A model generated the notes under the pieces. The model was not told the origin of the DNA and searched no databases. It saw only the letters and a list, made by a program, of their open reading frames with translations. From positions 216,918,208 through 216,982,207 of the forward strand of contig OV884058.1 in assembly GCA_930367215.1 (NCBI GenBank): a DNA stretch of 64,000 bases, given 5' to 3'. This document shows, in pieces, positions 33,765-45,381 of this stretch. The number at the start of each line of letters is the position of its first letter. Position 1 is the stretch's first letter. The translations under genes and the position numbers were made by a program. This DNA comes from Pollenia angustigena. Taxonomy: Eukaryota > Arthropoda > Insecta > Diptera > Polleniidae.

Positions 33765-35235
33765 AAGCGAGGGTATTATGCGTTTGTGCTGATGCGTTTA
33801 ATACATAAAAATATTGGTTATAGACCAACCATTTAGTATACCGATCGACTGAAAATCTATTTCTGGTTTGATTGAGGGATGTCCGTCCGTTTGGCTGGCT
33901 GTCCATGACAAACCTTCAAGTCGCAATTTTAGAGATAATAGGTATAATTAAATAAAGTGTTTTTTCAAACACAAAGACTATTTAAAATTGTCAGAATCGG
34001 TACATTACTTTACTTCTTTCCAAAAAACAGTCTTTGTGTCTTCTAACCATCTTATTATGTTGATATTTAGTTTTAACTTGCCCCAGTATTTAACCCAAAA
34101 TCAGCTCACCAAAAAACACCATTCTCTAAAAAATAGGTTTTTATGCCACACACAGAAAAAATCAAGTTAAAAACGTAGAAAACAAGGTTGATTTAAAATT
34201 TTTCGGTGGTGATTTTGCTTCATACGTTTTTCATGTTAATTCAACCTGATTTTACAATAACTTCGAACAACATTTTTTTCTTTTGAAATAACTATAATTC
34301 ATGTTAATTTAACATTGCAGTAAAGTTAGAGCAAAATGTAATTTATATTGAAATAACAATCGGAATCACGTTGAATGAAAGTTATTTCAAGTTGAAACAA
34401 CGTGAATTTCATGTAGAATCAAATTAGTTTGAGTGTGTTTTAACAGTGTGAAGAAGCTTCAGAGACAACATATGCATTTATTTAAGAATAATTCAAAACA
34501 CTTACCCCTGTAACACATGTTTCATTTATTTTGTATTCTCCTTTGTTAACAGAAGCATCCGCAGAATCGCCCGATATGGTTTTCGTCATCATTCTACTTT
34601 GAAAACTTGATGTACTATTTAACTAAATAATTTTAATTAAAAGAATACGCGAATTGTCTTCTTTTTATAACATATATTAAAAATGAAATTAAAAAATGTA
34701 CATACTTAAGTATGTATGCATGTTAATTTAACAAGATAAACTTTTGATTTTAATATAAAACAGGTTTTTATGGATTCAATATTGAATCCGTATTTATTTA
34801 TATTTTAATATTTTAATATTTTTTTTTTATTTTTTTAACAGTGAATAATATTAAATAAACGTAATTTAAGGTTATTTTAATATTTTTCATATAAAATTAA
34901 TATGAAATAATGATAAATTTAAATAAAGGGCATACTTTTGCTGAAATTTACTATGATTCTTAATCAACATTTTTCCATTTTAATTTTACATTGGTATTTT
35001 TTTCTGTGTGCATCACCTTCTAAAAAATTTTGCCATAGATATGAAATTTGGCATAATTTCTTTAATAGCTACTATGAATGTCGTCACAAAATGTCGTTCC
35101 GTTAAGACGAAAACTGACCTTGTAACATAATGTTGTTTTGGCTGGTCCGGAATTACCCATGGATCCCAAAAAGTATGCACGTTTAAAAATGTTTCTATAA
35201 TTACCGTAGTGCAGAGTATCATATGGTCAAGCTTG
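33765..35235 (+). repeat. Repeat X copy split by repeat N
   Basis: The left part (33765-34148) starts 'gagggtattatgcgtttgtg' and includes 'ccgtttggctggctgtccat'. The right part (35011-35235) ends 'agagtatcatatggtcaagc'. The interruption is the repeat N copy at 34149-35010. Confidence 0.6.
34149..35010. mobile_element. Repeat N, uninterrupted copy
   Basis: The ends CACACAGAAAAAA (34149) and TTTTTTTCTGTGTG (to 35010) are inverted. It matches the split copy at 2988-6342 across almost all its length. The 862-bp element is non-coding, with many 'atttaaca' and 'gttaatttaac' words. The target duplication is not clear, so the superfamily is unassigned. Confidence 0.65.
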
Positions 35236-35335
35236 ACAGCCAATACTTTCGTACTTGGTTGTATTTTATAATATTTTCCCCCAATTTCCAGTTAACAATA
35301 TGTTTTGACAGCTTTAATTGATAGTTAATTATAAC

Positions 35336-36024
35336 CAGTGCTGCCATTAGGGTACGAAAGATAAACTCTTCGTATCTTTTGATGGCTTCACGTACCATGT
35401 ATAATCCTGACATTTTTCGTATCTTTTGAATCTGTATGCAAAATGTACTAAAACTTATTAAGACTGATCATCGTAAGCGACTCAATACTTATACAATAGC
35501 AGCTTTCGTAATGGTGAAAGAAAACATTAAGGATGTTTCAACATACGATCCACCTAAATCGTTGAATACAAGTAGTGCGAAGTTGTTCGGAGGAAATATG
35601 AACATCTTTTATTTTCAGGAAATTTATATGAACTTTTCGATATAATCGCCTTGGTAATAACGCCTTAACTCGCATATTAATTTTTACAAAAATGAATTTG
35701 TTTCGATAACATCCAAAGATAGTTACATAATATTAATTTTAATGTTTGCTTGTTGTATTTTTAAAAATTACATACCTAATATTTATGACTTAAATAAATA
35801 TAAAAATGAATTTATATGATATCTATATTATATGATATTATATGATATTTATATGATATGATTTTCTTTGCAATATTCATTTAATATGAAGTAAAAATGT
35901 AATGTTAATAAATGTTAAACGTTGAAAATAGACTTAAAATTTTTTCAAATGTATCTTTTTGGGAAAGATTTTATCTTTTTGGAATCTAAAATGTATCTTT
36001 CTCGAAATTACACTGGCAACATTG
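35336..36024 (+). mobile_element. hAT element, CGTATCTTTTG word iterated
   Basis: The ends CAGTGCTGCCATT (35336) and ACTGGCAACATTG (to 36024) are imperfect inverted repeats. ATTATAAC flanks both sides exactly (35328-35335, 36025-36032). Subterminal regions repeat 'tatctttttg'. The interior carries a transposase relic on the + strand. Confidence 0.85.
35436..35645 (+). pseudogene. hAT transposase C-terminal relic
   Basis: The 69-residue frame contains LKLIKTDHRKRLNTYTIAAF then VMVKENIKD. It resembles the tail of hAT transposases after the dimerisation motif ('K.D.RNRL...TL.ALLM.KE.I'). The SER/VFS core before it is missing, so it is a remnant of an internally deleted element. Confidence 0.6.
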
Positions 36025-36234
36025 ATTATAACGGAACTTGGTGAAATTGGGGGTTATTAGTAATTTTTATACAAGAAAGTAAAACAAATGTATGTATGTA
36101 TGTATAAAATAAATAAAATTGTTGTTATTTCATCCTGTCAATGTAAATTTATTTTTCTAATATTCGACATCTATGATCTTACGTACTACTAAATGTTTTC
36201 GGAAAATTTTATTTTTTATTATTTCTTACTAGCA
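36025..36234. other. AT-rich spacer
   Basis: Contains a short (ATGT)n run near 36088-36104 and nothing else recognised. Confidence 0.45.
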
Positions 36235-36415
36235 GTAAATCGTTGGTTAATAAGAGCCCCCTTTCTAAAATCACTTAACGGGAAATTAATCTCATATATA
36301 TAAAGATATCTAGTTAATATTCGCCACAAACAACTTAACCTCATAATATAATTTTTTGTTCTGGCGGGTCCATGAAAATTTGTCTTTATATACTGCGGTG
36401 TAGGTTGCTCGGGCT
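36235..36415 (+). repeat. Repeat X fragment
   Basis: It has the phrases 'aaaatcactta', 'ttctggcgggtccatgaaaa' and 'gcggtgtaggttgctcgggc', in the same order as the right half of the repeat X copy at 28062-29690. Confidence 0.55.
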
Positions 36416-36532
36416 TGACCGACTATTTATTTATGAGATCGAGAAGATTTCTCCCAACAGAGACGGTACCGCGACCAAGTGAGGTCTATTGTACCCATTC
36501 CCCTTTAATTGGCCAAAAGACCCTCTTCTTCA

Positions 36533-36646
36533 CACAGAAAACCAAGTAGGTATTTTACCGGGGCCCACCACGTAGGCGCTTGCGCCAGCCCTAGTTAGCT
36601 TATCAGTCATATCACTACCCGGGACCCCTGAGTGCCCCGGCACCCA
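36533..36646 (-). pseudogene. RNase H domain relic of a non-LTR retrotransposon
   Basis: The minus strand reads WVPGHSGVPGSDMTDKLTRAGAS then AYVVGPGKIPTWFSV and a stop. WVPGHSG...D.LAR.GA is the hallmark of the C-terminal RNase H of non-LTR elements (I/LOA/Jockey-like groups). About 38 residues are open; the domain's other catalytic residues are absent. The open GC-richer stretch continues to about 36424 in relic form. Confidence 0.75.
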
Positions 36647-37266
36647 ACCTTTGGAGGATGTCGTTATTTTGGCCCCTTAGCCAAATGAAAAAAATGAGTG
36701 AATTTCAATAGAAATTTAATTTTTCAAACTTTGTTCTAAAAAAAACTTAAGTTTGAAATAAGTTGTATACCAAAATGAAGCTTAAGTACTTAGCTATACG
36801 CCACATATAGCCAACCTTTGGAGGATGTCGTTATTTTGGCCCCTTAGCTAAAAGAGAAAAATGAGTGAAGTTCAATAGAAATTTAATTTTTCAAACTTTG
36901 TTCTAAAAAAAACTTAAGTTTGAAATAAGTTGTATACCAAACTGAAGCTTAAGTACTTAGCTATACGCCACATATAGCCAACCTTCGGAGGATGTCGTTA
37001 TTTTGGCCCCTTAGCCAAAAGAGAAAAATGAGTGAAATTCAATAGAAATTTAATTTTTCAAACTTTGTTCTAAAAAAAACTTAAGTTTGAAATAAGTTGT
37101 ATACCAAAATGAAGCTTAAGTACTTAGCTATACACCACATATAGCCAACCTTCGGAGGATGTCCTTATTTTGGCCCCTTAGCCAAAAGAGAAAAATGAGT
37201 GAAGTTCAATAGAAATTTAATTTTTCAAACTTTGTTCTAAAAAAAACTTAAGTTTGAAATAAATTG
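36644..37266 (+). repeat. 167-bp tandem repeat, ~3.7 copies
   Basis: Units start CCAACCTTTGGAGGATGTCG at 36644, 36811, 36978 and 37145, exactly 167 bp apart; the last is partial. Units are nearly identical. The array abuts the RNase H relic so that the first three bases of the first unit are the complement of its tryptophan codon. Confidence 0.9.
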
Positions 37267-38449
37267 TCTTACTTTTTTGTTTTTATTGAGTAAAAAAGTG
37301 TCATTAATTCTTACTATGTATAAATTTTGGTACAATTAATGTCAATTTGGTACAATTTTGCCAATGAGACAGTACAATTTAAGAATTGTCAGATTCCAAC
37401 ATTGTATGAACCTTATCAAGTGATCGGCAGTGTATCCAGCTAGAGTTTATCTAAGATGTTCGAACGAAATTTTTAAACAATATTTTTTTTACAAAATGTT
37501 TGTGAAAAAGTAAGTCTTTGGAAGAGATTCAGGTGCCAAATAATGGATACTAGTCATTGTGCCCAGAATTCGGAGTATCGTGGATTATTTGTATGCTATT
37601 ACAGATTATGATATATAGTTTTTATCTGAAATGAGCGGACAAAATTTTATAGAAATATGGAATTTGTATTCTTTCTTACTTTTTAAAGCCAATGTTCCAC
37701 ACGCGTTCCACTCATTTAGAATAAGCGTTCCACAGAAAAATCTACGAAGCATAAATTTTTACGGATAAATTGACACACGTAAAAAAAGTATATACGAAAT
37801 TCCAGTAAAAATATTTACTATTTTAACATTCATTTCGGTTTCATGCGGTTTCCATATGATAGCCGACAAAAACCAGCAAAAACATTGTCACTCGTTTTAT
37901 AAGTTTATATAAAGTACATTTTAGTCTATTGATTAAAAATTAATTTGTATTTTTTTCCAACCAACACATTTTTCTTGGTGTACAAAGAGTGAATTACAAT
38001 TTATTTACAATTAAATAGAGTTCAAGGAATAAGTTTATTGAACTTATTATTTATATGAACAAAGTTTGGTTTAAATTTTGTCTTTAACAAGCCATCTAAA
38101 TTATTGAAAAAAAGCTTTAAAAGTTTTATTTGTTTTTTGTGTAATTTGTTTTTAAACCAATTAATCGAGTTTTTCTTTTTTGATGGCTGCATTCAATTGC
38201 AAATTTACATAAAAATAATTTTTTAGTTATTAAATCAAGATTTAATTAAATTAAATTGCTTAACACTATCGACATATATAATACGCACAGTGGGGCAAAA
38301 TTTAAATTTTTTGAGAAATAAATCTCCCATTTTTCTAAACGGTTTTAGCAAATTACATTGGCCTACAAATAGCAACTTAATATAGCAAACTTAAGTCTTA
38401 GTAATGGACCCCACTGCAATATGGGCTGTTAAACTGTGACACCTCACAC
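37267..38449. other. AT-rich intron DNA, no exon recognised
   Basis: I looked for a TM2-like exon with flanking AG/GT and found none. The sequence has only short frames. Confidence 0.5.
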
Positions 38450-38640
38450 CAGTGTTGCCAATTTAGCCATTTAGTAGCTAGATTTAGCCATTTTTCACCT
38501 TGTTTAGCCATTTAATAAAGAGTTTGGCTATTAGTAATTTTCAACTTGTTTAGCCATAACATTTTTTTTGCCGATTATTCTTTTAAATTTTTTTTTTTTT
38601 TTTTTTTACATAATTTGTAACAATTAAAACATGTTTGGTT
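38450..38640 (-). mobile_element. Truncated relative of the ATGGCTAAA hAT
   Basis: It starts CAGTGTTGCCAATTTAGCCA and repeats 'tttagccatt' several times, matching the reverse complement of the right end of 14480-15735 up to 'ttttttttgccg'. The opposite end was not found. Confidence 0.65.
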
Positions 38641-38689
38641 TAAGTGATTTTAGAATGGGCGGTTAACCAGCACAACATTTTGTCATGAC

Positions 38690-39065
38690 AAACTAGCTAT
38701 CGAAAAATGTACTGTCGGGAGTAGGATTTGTATGGGGCTATGGTGAAAAATGGACCAATTCCTATGATATTTGCAACATGATTTTAATTGTAATCAAATA
38801 TCCAAAATTATTTGATTACAATATAAATCATCTTACCAAACTTAATCTTAATACCAATATAAAATAAGAGACCGACTCTCACTATTTTTAATAGGCATGG
38901 TCCTTGTGACAACTAGATCCTATGTACCAAATTTAACTAAATTTACTTCAAAATTGCGACCAGTATGTTGCGCACAAGGTTTACATATGGACGGAAGGAT
39001 GGACATCGTAAGATCGAATCAGATGTCGATCGGTATACTTAAAGGTGGGGTAGGATTTGGCGTGC
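38690..39065 (+). repeat. Mixed repeat: array-monomer fragment plus repeat X part
   Basis: About 38699-38790 ('gtatggggctatggtgaaaa', 'atggaccaattcct') resembles the 62-kb array monomer. About 38925-39055 ('ttgcgcacaaggtttacata', 'gatcggtatacttaaaggtg') resembles repeat X. Confidence 0.5.
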
Positions 39066-39119
39066 CAACCGTTCTTTATAATAAAGTTTTGTAAGTTATT
39101 TCGAGAAATTGTACTCTAT

Positions 39120-39181
39120 ACTTTATGAGAATAATAAAGTACATGAAAATACTTTATGAGAATAATAAAGTACATGAAAAT
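39120..39181 (+). repeat. 31-bp perfect tandem duplication
   Basis: The unit begins ACTTTATGAGAATAATAAAG and occurs twice, at 39120-39150 and 39151-39181. It contains the small inverted repeat ACTTTAT...ATAAAGT. Confidence 0.85.
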
Positions 39182-40679
39182 AATTTATTTCGCAAGATTA
39201 GATTTATATAGAATTCAAAATAGATTCAGGTTATATTAGTCAGGGTTTTATTAGTCATAAAATTATAATACTTACTGTACAAGAACAACTAATTAATATA
39301 AGTCAGGGCCATTTGTTGATATTTTCTTATTTTGGCAGGACGATTTTTCGAAAAAAAAAACAATCTGACAGCACTATTTCACTTGTTTGTTTTGTTTGAG
39401 TACAATAACTGCCTGCTTTTAAAACACGAGTGCAAAACTCTTTCAAATTACTGCCTGCTGTAAGATCGCGAGCACAAAAGTGACTCGTTTAACCTACATT
39501 TAAAACCAAATTTCAATATGTCCATTCATTAAGGGGCTCTCATACAAAATGTTTAATACAGACTAGATATATATTGAAAAAAACGTAACATAACAGCCAA
39601 GGAGTCGCCTTAACAATTTCTCGAGACATACTTGCCCCTTATCACCACTTCTTAAGGGGAATTTTTCAACTTTTGTGAATAACATCAAAAGTTGTTAACA
39701 GATTTTAATCATTTATAGCTGGTTTTGTTTGAACCTTTGTTTTTTTTATGTCTGGAAAAAATTAGAAGCATAGCTGTAATTTTTTTTGTAGATTTTTAAC
39801 AAACAAAAATTTCGAAATGTTCTTAAAAACTTATTTTTGTTGCCAAAAAAAAAAAAAATTATATTTCTAAAACGACTGCGCATGTTAGAAAAAAATTTTA
39901 CGTTTAAAGGAAATTTTATTGCGGATTTTCGTTTTTTTTAGTAATTTCAATAAACTGATCCGTTTTTGAACCGATATTAGATTCAGCGTATCCGAATTAG
40001 GTTAAAGCGTCAGTTGCCAGTTGGCAAATTCTAGCACAGTGTAATTGTTTGATAAAACTTGCGAAAGGCAATAAAAAACATTTTTAATTATAACAATAAA
40101 AAGAAATTAATTGTACTTTATATTTATACTGTGTACTTTTTTTCTTAACCTTTAATAATCAATGTACTTTAATTGCAACAAAAAAAAAGTTGGCAACCCT
40201 AGGTAGGATCAATATTTTAAGGTGTAACCATCAGCACTAGCTCATAATACCCTCTCCACTATTGTGATGTGAGAGTATATATATGTATATACAGACAATG
40301 GGTACCTCCAAGCCTTTTATATCCGTGTTAGGACCCTTCAATTAAGTCCCACTTTGTAAAAAATTGCATGTACATTTGTCCCATTAATTCTCAAATTTCA
40401 AAGCAGAGATTTCCAAACGTGAAGAAGTTTTTGATACTTGAAGCACCAAATGAGGATCGTGTGGGTATGTGGAGTTAGTTGTTGATTCTACTCCACTGTG
40501 CAACGTCATGATCAAACAACATCATTATGATGTTAATAATAAGTAATATTATACACTAATGCTGTCGTTAATAGATGATTTAATTTTTTATGGTTTAAGT
40601 ATTTAGTATGGCTCCTTATAGTGTCATTTACTTTAGTTTTAGCGACAAATTAAAATGTTTTAAAGTCTAATAAATACCA
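39182..40679. other. AT-rich intron DNA with short dispersed motifs
   Basis: The motif 'attcagcgtatccgaattag' (about 39983) recurs in variant form near 4000 and 42998. A repeat X end lies at 40205-40272 ('taccctctccactattgtga'). No exon was recognised. Confidence 0.45.
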
Positions 40680-42045
40680 TTTTTATACCCTTCACTACTT
40701 TCATACCCTTCACCGGTTAAAGGGTATATATAAGTTTTTCATGCCGTCTGTAACTTCTATAATATCGATCTTAGACCCTATAAAGTACATATATATACGA
40801 GGTCCTTATGAGTTGCGAAGGTGATTTAACGATGTCCGTCTGTCCGTGTATATGTTGAAATGGGTTTCCCGAAGACCCCAGAAACGATGGGGACAAGGTT
40901 GTTTAACATTTATGTCACATATACTCCACTAAAGTTTGCTATTAAAATTCATTCAGATCGGTCCACAAATGGTTGAGGTATGATCAAATAACAACGGCTG
41001 CTTTTTGTTTTACCTTGTCCCTTGTTGTTTTTGTTTTTTTCTGTATATCTGGAGAGTTAGATTCAAATTAGGTACAAGCATCTAAGTTATCGATAGACAA
41101 CATCTTACAAAATGTGGGTGGGATTAGAGTTATTATATCTAAAGAACAGTAAGAGAAAAATGGTCCACGTATAGCTGGGTTATCAATACACAACCTCTCT
41201 AAAAATATGGACGGATTCTAGGAAGTGGGCGTACAAAGACATTATCGATGTCTTTATATCTGGAGAACGGCAAGAGCCAAAGCTTTCAAATTACCCAAGC
41301 AGAAAAAGACAATCACCACAACGCTGTGCCGACGTTGCAGGGGGTACTAACAACATCAATACAACGTACTGTTTACCAAATTTACAATATAGTCACAATA
41401 TTAAAATGATAACGCCAAATGTGCGTCTTCCGACTCTTCTTTTTAGTGTTGTCACAGTACTGTAAATTTAAATTTACAATGTTGGATTCACGAATTTACA
41501 ACGTAGTCACAACCGACTTCCGACTCTTATTTTCAATATTGTTACAAATATAAATTCGCTAAATAAACAAACAAAAAATTTTATATATTCTAACCTAAAA
41601 TAGTTTTTGTGTTTTCATTTTAATACGACACTATTAAATTAATAAGACTAAATTTTTGTATATACAGCGTTGTAGCGGTATAAAATTATTATAAACACAG
41701 TATTAGGAAATAAACGTTTAATTCTTGTATATACAGTGTTGTAGCGGTATAGTTTTATGGTGAATACGACTTTAAAAAACTGAAGTCGTATATTTGTATT
41801 TAGGGTGTTGTACCGGTGTTGAATCTTTTTTTAAAAACGGTATTAAAAAACTAAGGTTGTAATTTTGCATCTACAGTGTTGTGATGTTACCATATTTTTG
41901 GTAGAGGCACAATTTTGTATTTACAGGGTTGTGGCGGTACATAATATTTAGAAGAGTCGTAATTTCTGCCTGGGTAGGTACAACCATTTTGTTTTGCAAT
42001 ACACAGACAGAAGTCGGCGTGGCATAAACTAGATTTATTTATAGG
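40680..42045 (+). repeat. Repeat V copy, split by a TA-flanked element
   Basis: It starts 'cccttcaccggttaaagggt' and includes 'gatgtccgtctgtccgtgta' and 'atttgaatcta'-type phrases. The reverse complement of much of it recurs at about 49010-49530. 41294-41974 is an insertion. It is non-coding. Confidence 0.6.
41294..41974. mobile_element. TA-flanked element with five ~65-bp internal words
   Basis: The ends CCCAAGCAGAAA and TTTCTGCCTGGG are inverted and flanked by TA. Inside, the phrase 'tacagtgttgtagcggta' or a close variant recurs five times from about 41660 to 41940, spaced 53 to 72 bp. It is non-coding. Confidence 0.6.
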
Positions 42046-42378
42046 TAATTCCATTTCAAAACGACCAAGAATGGGACACGACCCCTTCCGATTTTAATGA
42101 AATTTGGTGAGAAGGTTATTTTTATCTTATAAGCAACATAGATGAACGAAAAAAAATGTTTTAATTTTTTTTTTCAAAAGTTATGTCATATTCGAAATGT
42201 CATAATTTCGCCGAATTAAGCCGAATGTGTTGAGTTCATTTCTTCAATATCTCGAAAACTACTTGACATACGAAAATTTTGAAAAATGTAATATCTGCAA
42301 AATATTGAGTTTTAAAAACGGACTAAGTCAAAAACCTATTTTTTTTTAATTTTAAAATCCTAAAACTTTGAACGAGGT
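42046..42378 (+). repeat. Diverged extra copy of the palindrome arm
   Basis: It parallels 42537-42860 ('aaaacgaccaaga', 'gccgaatgtgttgag', 'aacggactaagtcaaaaacc') with many differences. It ends at 42378, exactly where the captured Tc1 end begins. Confidence 0.65.
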
Positions 42379-43887
42379 TTTTAACAAAATATTTTGTATA
42401 CGTATACTTTAGAATTAGTGTAAAGAAAATATCATGATAACTGTGCCGTTATAGGAATTTCAATATTAAAAAACAATAAAACAATTCTTCACTATACTTT
42501 GTCAAAATAAATATGCCGACCACTGTATAAGATTAATTCCATATAAAAACGACCAAGAGTGGTCCCACTTTGTTGAGAAGGTTCCTTTTATCTTATAATT
42601 TCGCCGAACTAGCCGAATGTGTTGAGCTTATTTCTTCAACTACTTGACATACGAAGATGATTAAAATGTCATTTTTTAGAGAATACTTGCGGCTACAAAC
42701 CATATATTGGAAAAATGTAATATCAGCAAAATATTAAACTTTAAAAACGGACTAAGTCAAAAACCTATTTTTTTATTTGGCTGATTTTTTTTATATAATA
42801 CCTCAAACTGTTCTTTAAAAATCCTGAAACTTTGAAGGGGTGTTTTTTTTATTTATTAAGATATGATTTTTTTTCTTTCGCAACCTTTAAAAATATTCCT
42901 AAAATAGAATTTTAATATTGTAATTTTGAGCAATAAGTACACTGTGCAAGTTGAAAAAAAAACAGACCAGCCGCGCACCTCGCATTTTACCCTAATTGGG
43001 GCACGCTGAATCCAGTGGTGCTAACCGTTTTTTTTAGGTTAGCTCTTGTTTTCAAGATATACCGTTATTTCGAAAATGTAGGAGGTTGCACTGCATATAT
43101 TCGCGTAACTCAAAAACGGTTCAGTTTATTGAAATTATTAAAAAAAAACGGAAATGCGGCAATAAACATTTGACCCATCTAGGAGCATCCTACGCGCTGT
43201 ACCATACAAATATTGCGGTTTAATAAAATTCTTTAATTTGGCTCCTGCAGCGCGTAGAATGCTCCTAGATGGGTCAATTGTATGGCCAGCCCCGCTTTAT
43301 TATTTATTGCGGAATTTCGGTTTTTGTTTGTGCTCAAAATTACAATATTAAAATTCTATTTAAGGATTATTTTTTTAAAGGTTGCGAAAGAAAAAAAATC
43401 ATATCTTAATAAATAAAAAAAACACCCCTTCAAAGTTTCAGGATTTTTAAAGAACAGTTTGAGGTATTATATAAAAAAAAATCAGCCAAATAAAAAAATA
43501 GGTTTTTGACTTAGTCCGTTTTTAAAGTTTAATATTTTGCTGATATTACATTTTTCCAATATATGGTTTGTAGCCGCAAGTATTCTCTAAAAAATTACAT
43601 TTTAATCATCTTCGTATGTCAAGTAGTTGAAGAAATAAGCTCAACACATTCGGCTAGTTCGGCGAAATTATAAGATAAAAGGAACCTTCTCAACAAAGTG
43701 GGACCACTCTTGGTCGTTTTTATATGGAATTAATCTTATACAGTGGTCGGCATATTTATTTTGACAAAGTATAGTGAAGAATTGTTTTATTGTTTTTTAA
43801 TATTGAAATTCCTATAACGGCACAGTTATCATGATATTTTCTTTACACTAATTCTAAAGTATACGTATACAAAATATTTTGTTAAAA
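42379..43887. repeat. 1.5-kb palindrome with ~555-bp arms
   Basis: 42379-42931 and 43331-43887 are near-perfect reverse complements around a 399-bp centre. The right arm includes the first ~147 bp of the Tc1 element at 43741; the left arm carries the mirror of that Tc1 end (42379-42525), including the TA target. The centre holds its own smaller inverted repeat (43171-43199 against 43248-43276, TGACCCATCTAGGAGCAT...). Confidence 0.9.
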
Positions 43888-45379
43888 TCTTTACTTATTC
43901 TCATTCGGAAGGGAGAAATGCAATTTGGTACAAGAATTTGTAACGGCATAATTATTTTGACATTCTATAATTTCATTTCATTTTGTTTTTTGTGTTAAGC
44001 TTTAATAAAAAGCGGTCGTTTTTGAGTATTTAAGTAGTAACATTCGATGGAAGATTAATAAAAAAATTCTATTACTATTGCGTAAATATGGGAAAAATAT
44101 CGGGATTAACCAGCACCGTCAGGAGTGAAAATATAACCAAGTATAATCTTGGAATATCTGTAACAAATATTGCCAAGGAGTACAATATACCGTTTATTAT
44201 CAAGTAAATAAATGTAAAGAAACAGAATTTGTCATTAATTTGCGTCGAACAGGAAGAAAACGTAAAACAACGGCAGTGTAAGATCGACAAATTATCAGAA
44301 AATGTAAATCTAATCCAGGTATGACACCCAAAGCCGCTGCGTTGGAATAGAATTCGCACTCTGATAGTCATTTAAGCGAAAGAACAGTTCGGCGACGTCT
44401 AAAAGAAGCCAACATTAATACATATGTAGCAAGATCAATTCCATGTATAGCCCCAAGAAACCAAATTAAAAGGTTAGAATTCGCAAACAGATACGTGGAC
44501 AAGTCCATATCATTCTGGCAAAGCGTCTTATGGACCGACGAAAGTACTTTCGAGAATCACTCGTCAAAAAAAAAGGTTTCGTTAGACTAGACCAAAAAAC
44601 TCGAAAAAATCTCACCTGTTGTCGAAAAAGTTAGTCATGGAGATGGCACAGTCATGTTCTGGGGCTGTATAGCATATAAAGGCTTGGGAGACTTGGTTCC
44701 CATCGACGGTTCGATGAACCAAAACCAATATTTGAAAATTTTAAGTAAACACGCATTTCCTTCTGGCGATATGTTGATTGGACCGTAATTTATTTTCCAA
44801 CAGGACAAATAACCTTGCCACAAGAGCAAAATTATTAACACATTTTTGACAGAAAATTGCATTGAATCTTTGTATTGGGGACCCCAAAATCCGAATTTTA
44901 ATGTGATTTAGAATGTTTGGTCATATATAAAGCGCCAAAGAACCGCAGATCTGACAAGAACCAGGGAAGGAACAATTTCAGAGGTTAAATCTTTGTGGGA
45001 GGACATACCAACAAAATACATTCAAAACTTGATCGATTCCGTTCCTAAAAGAGTCCGGAAAGTCATTGCCGCTAAAGGAGGGTACACGTTTTATTAATAT
45101 TAAAAATATGTAAAAGTATTATTAAAGTTGAAATAACACATTTTCGCTTAAAGAGTAAAAATACTATATGTCAAAATACTTATGCCACCCCCTAAATTTT
45201 TAAATTAGTTGCATAGAATGCAAATTAATTTTAAGAAGTTATGATTTTATGTTTTTTAGTTATTATATAAATCCTACTTTCATTTAAAAAAAGTTTTGGA
45301 ATTTTTAATTTTTTGGAAATCTGAAAAAATTCAAAATGGTAAAATTTCTCAGGTGTCCAAATAAATATGCCTACCACTG
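43741..45379 (+). mobile_element. Tc1-like element, inactive
   Basis: The ends CAGTGGTCGGCATATTTATT and AATAAATATGCCTACCACTG (to 45379) are inverted and flanked by TA (43739-43740, 45380-45381). At 1639 bp it has Tc1 size. It contains one broken transposase gene on the + strand. Confidence 0.9.
44088..45097 (+). pseudogene. Tc1 (DD34E-type) transposase pseudogene
   Basis: From MGKISGLTSTVRSENITKYN (N-terminal helix-turn-helix region) it runs through RRTGRKRKTTA, VLWTDESTFENH (first catalytic Asp), VMFWGCIAYKGLG, FQQDK.PCHKSK (second Asp) and NVIxNVWSYIKRQR, ending GGYTFY. The position of the catalytic Glu is a stop (TAG). Other in-frame stops follow FIIK, TTAV, IGP and FQQDK, and a frameshift lies near 44220. 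It cannot make a transposase. Confidence 0.9.
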
Positions 45380-45381
45380 TA

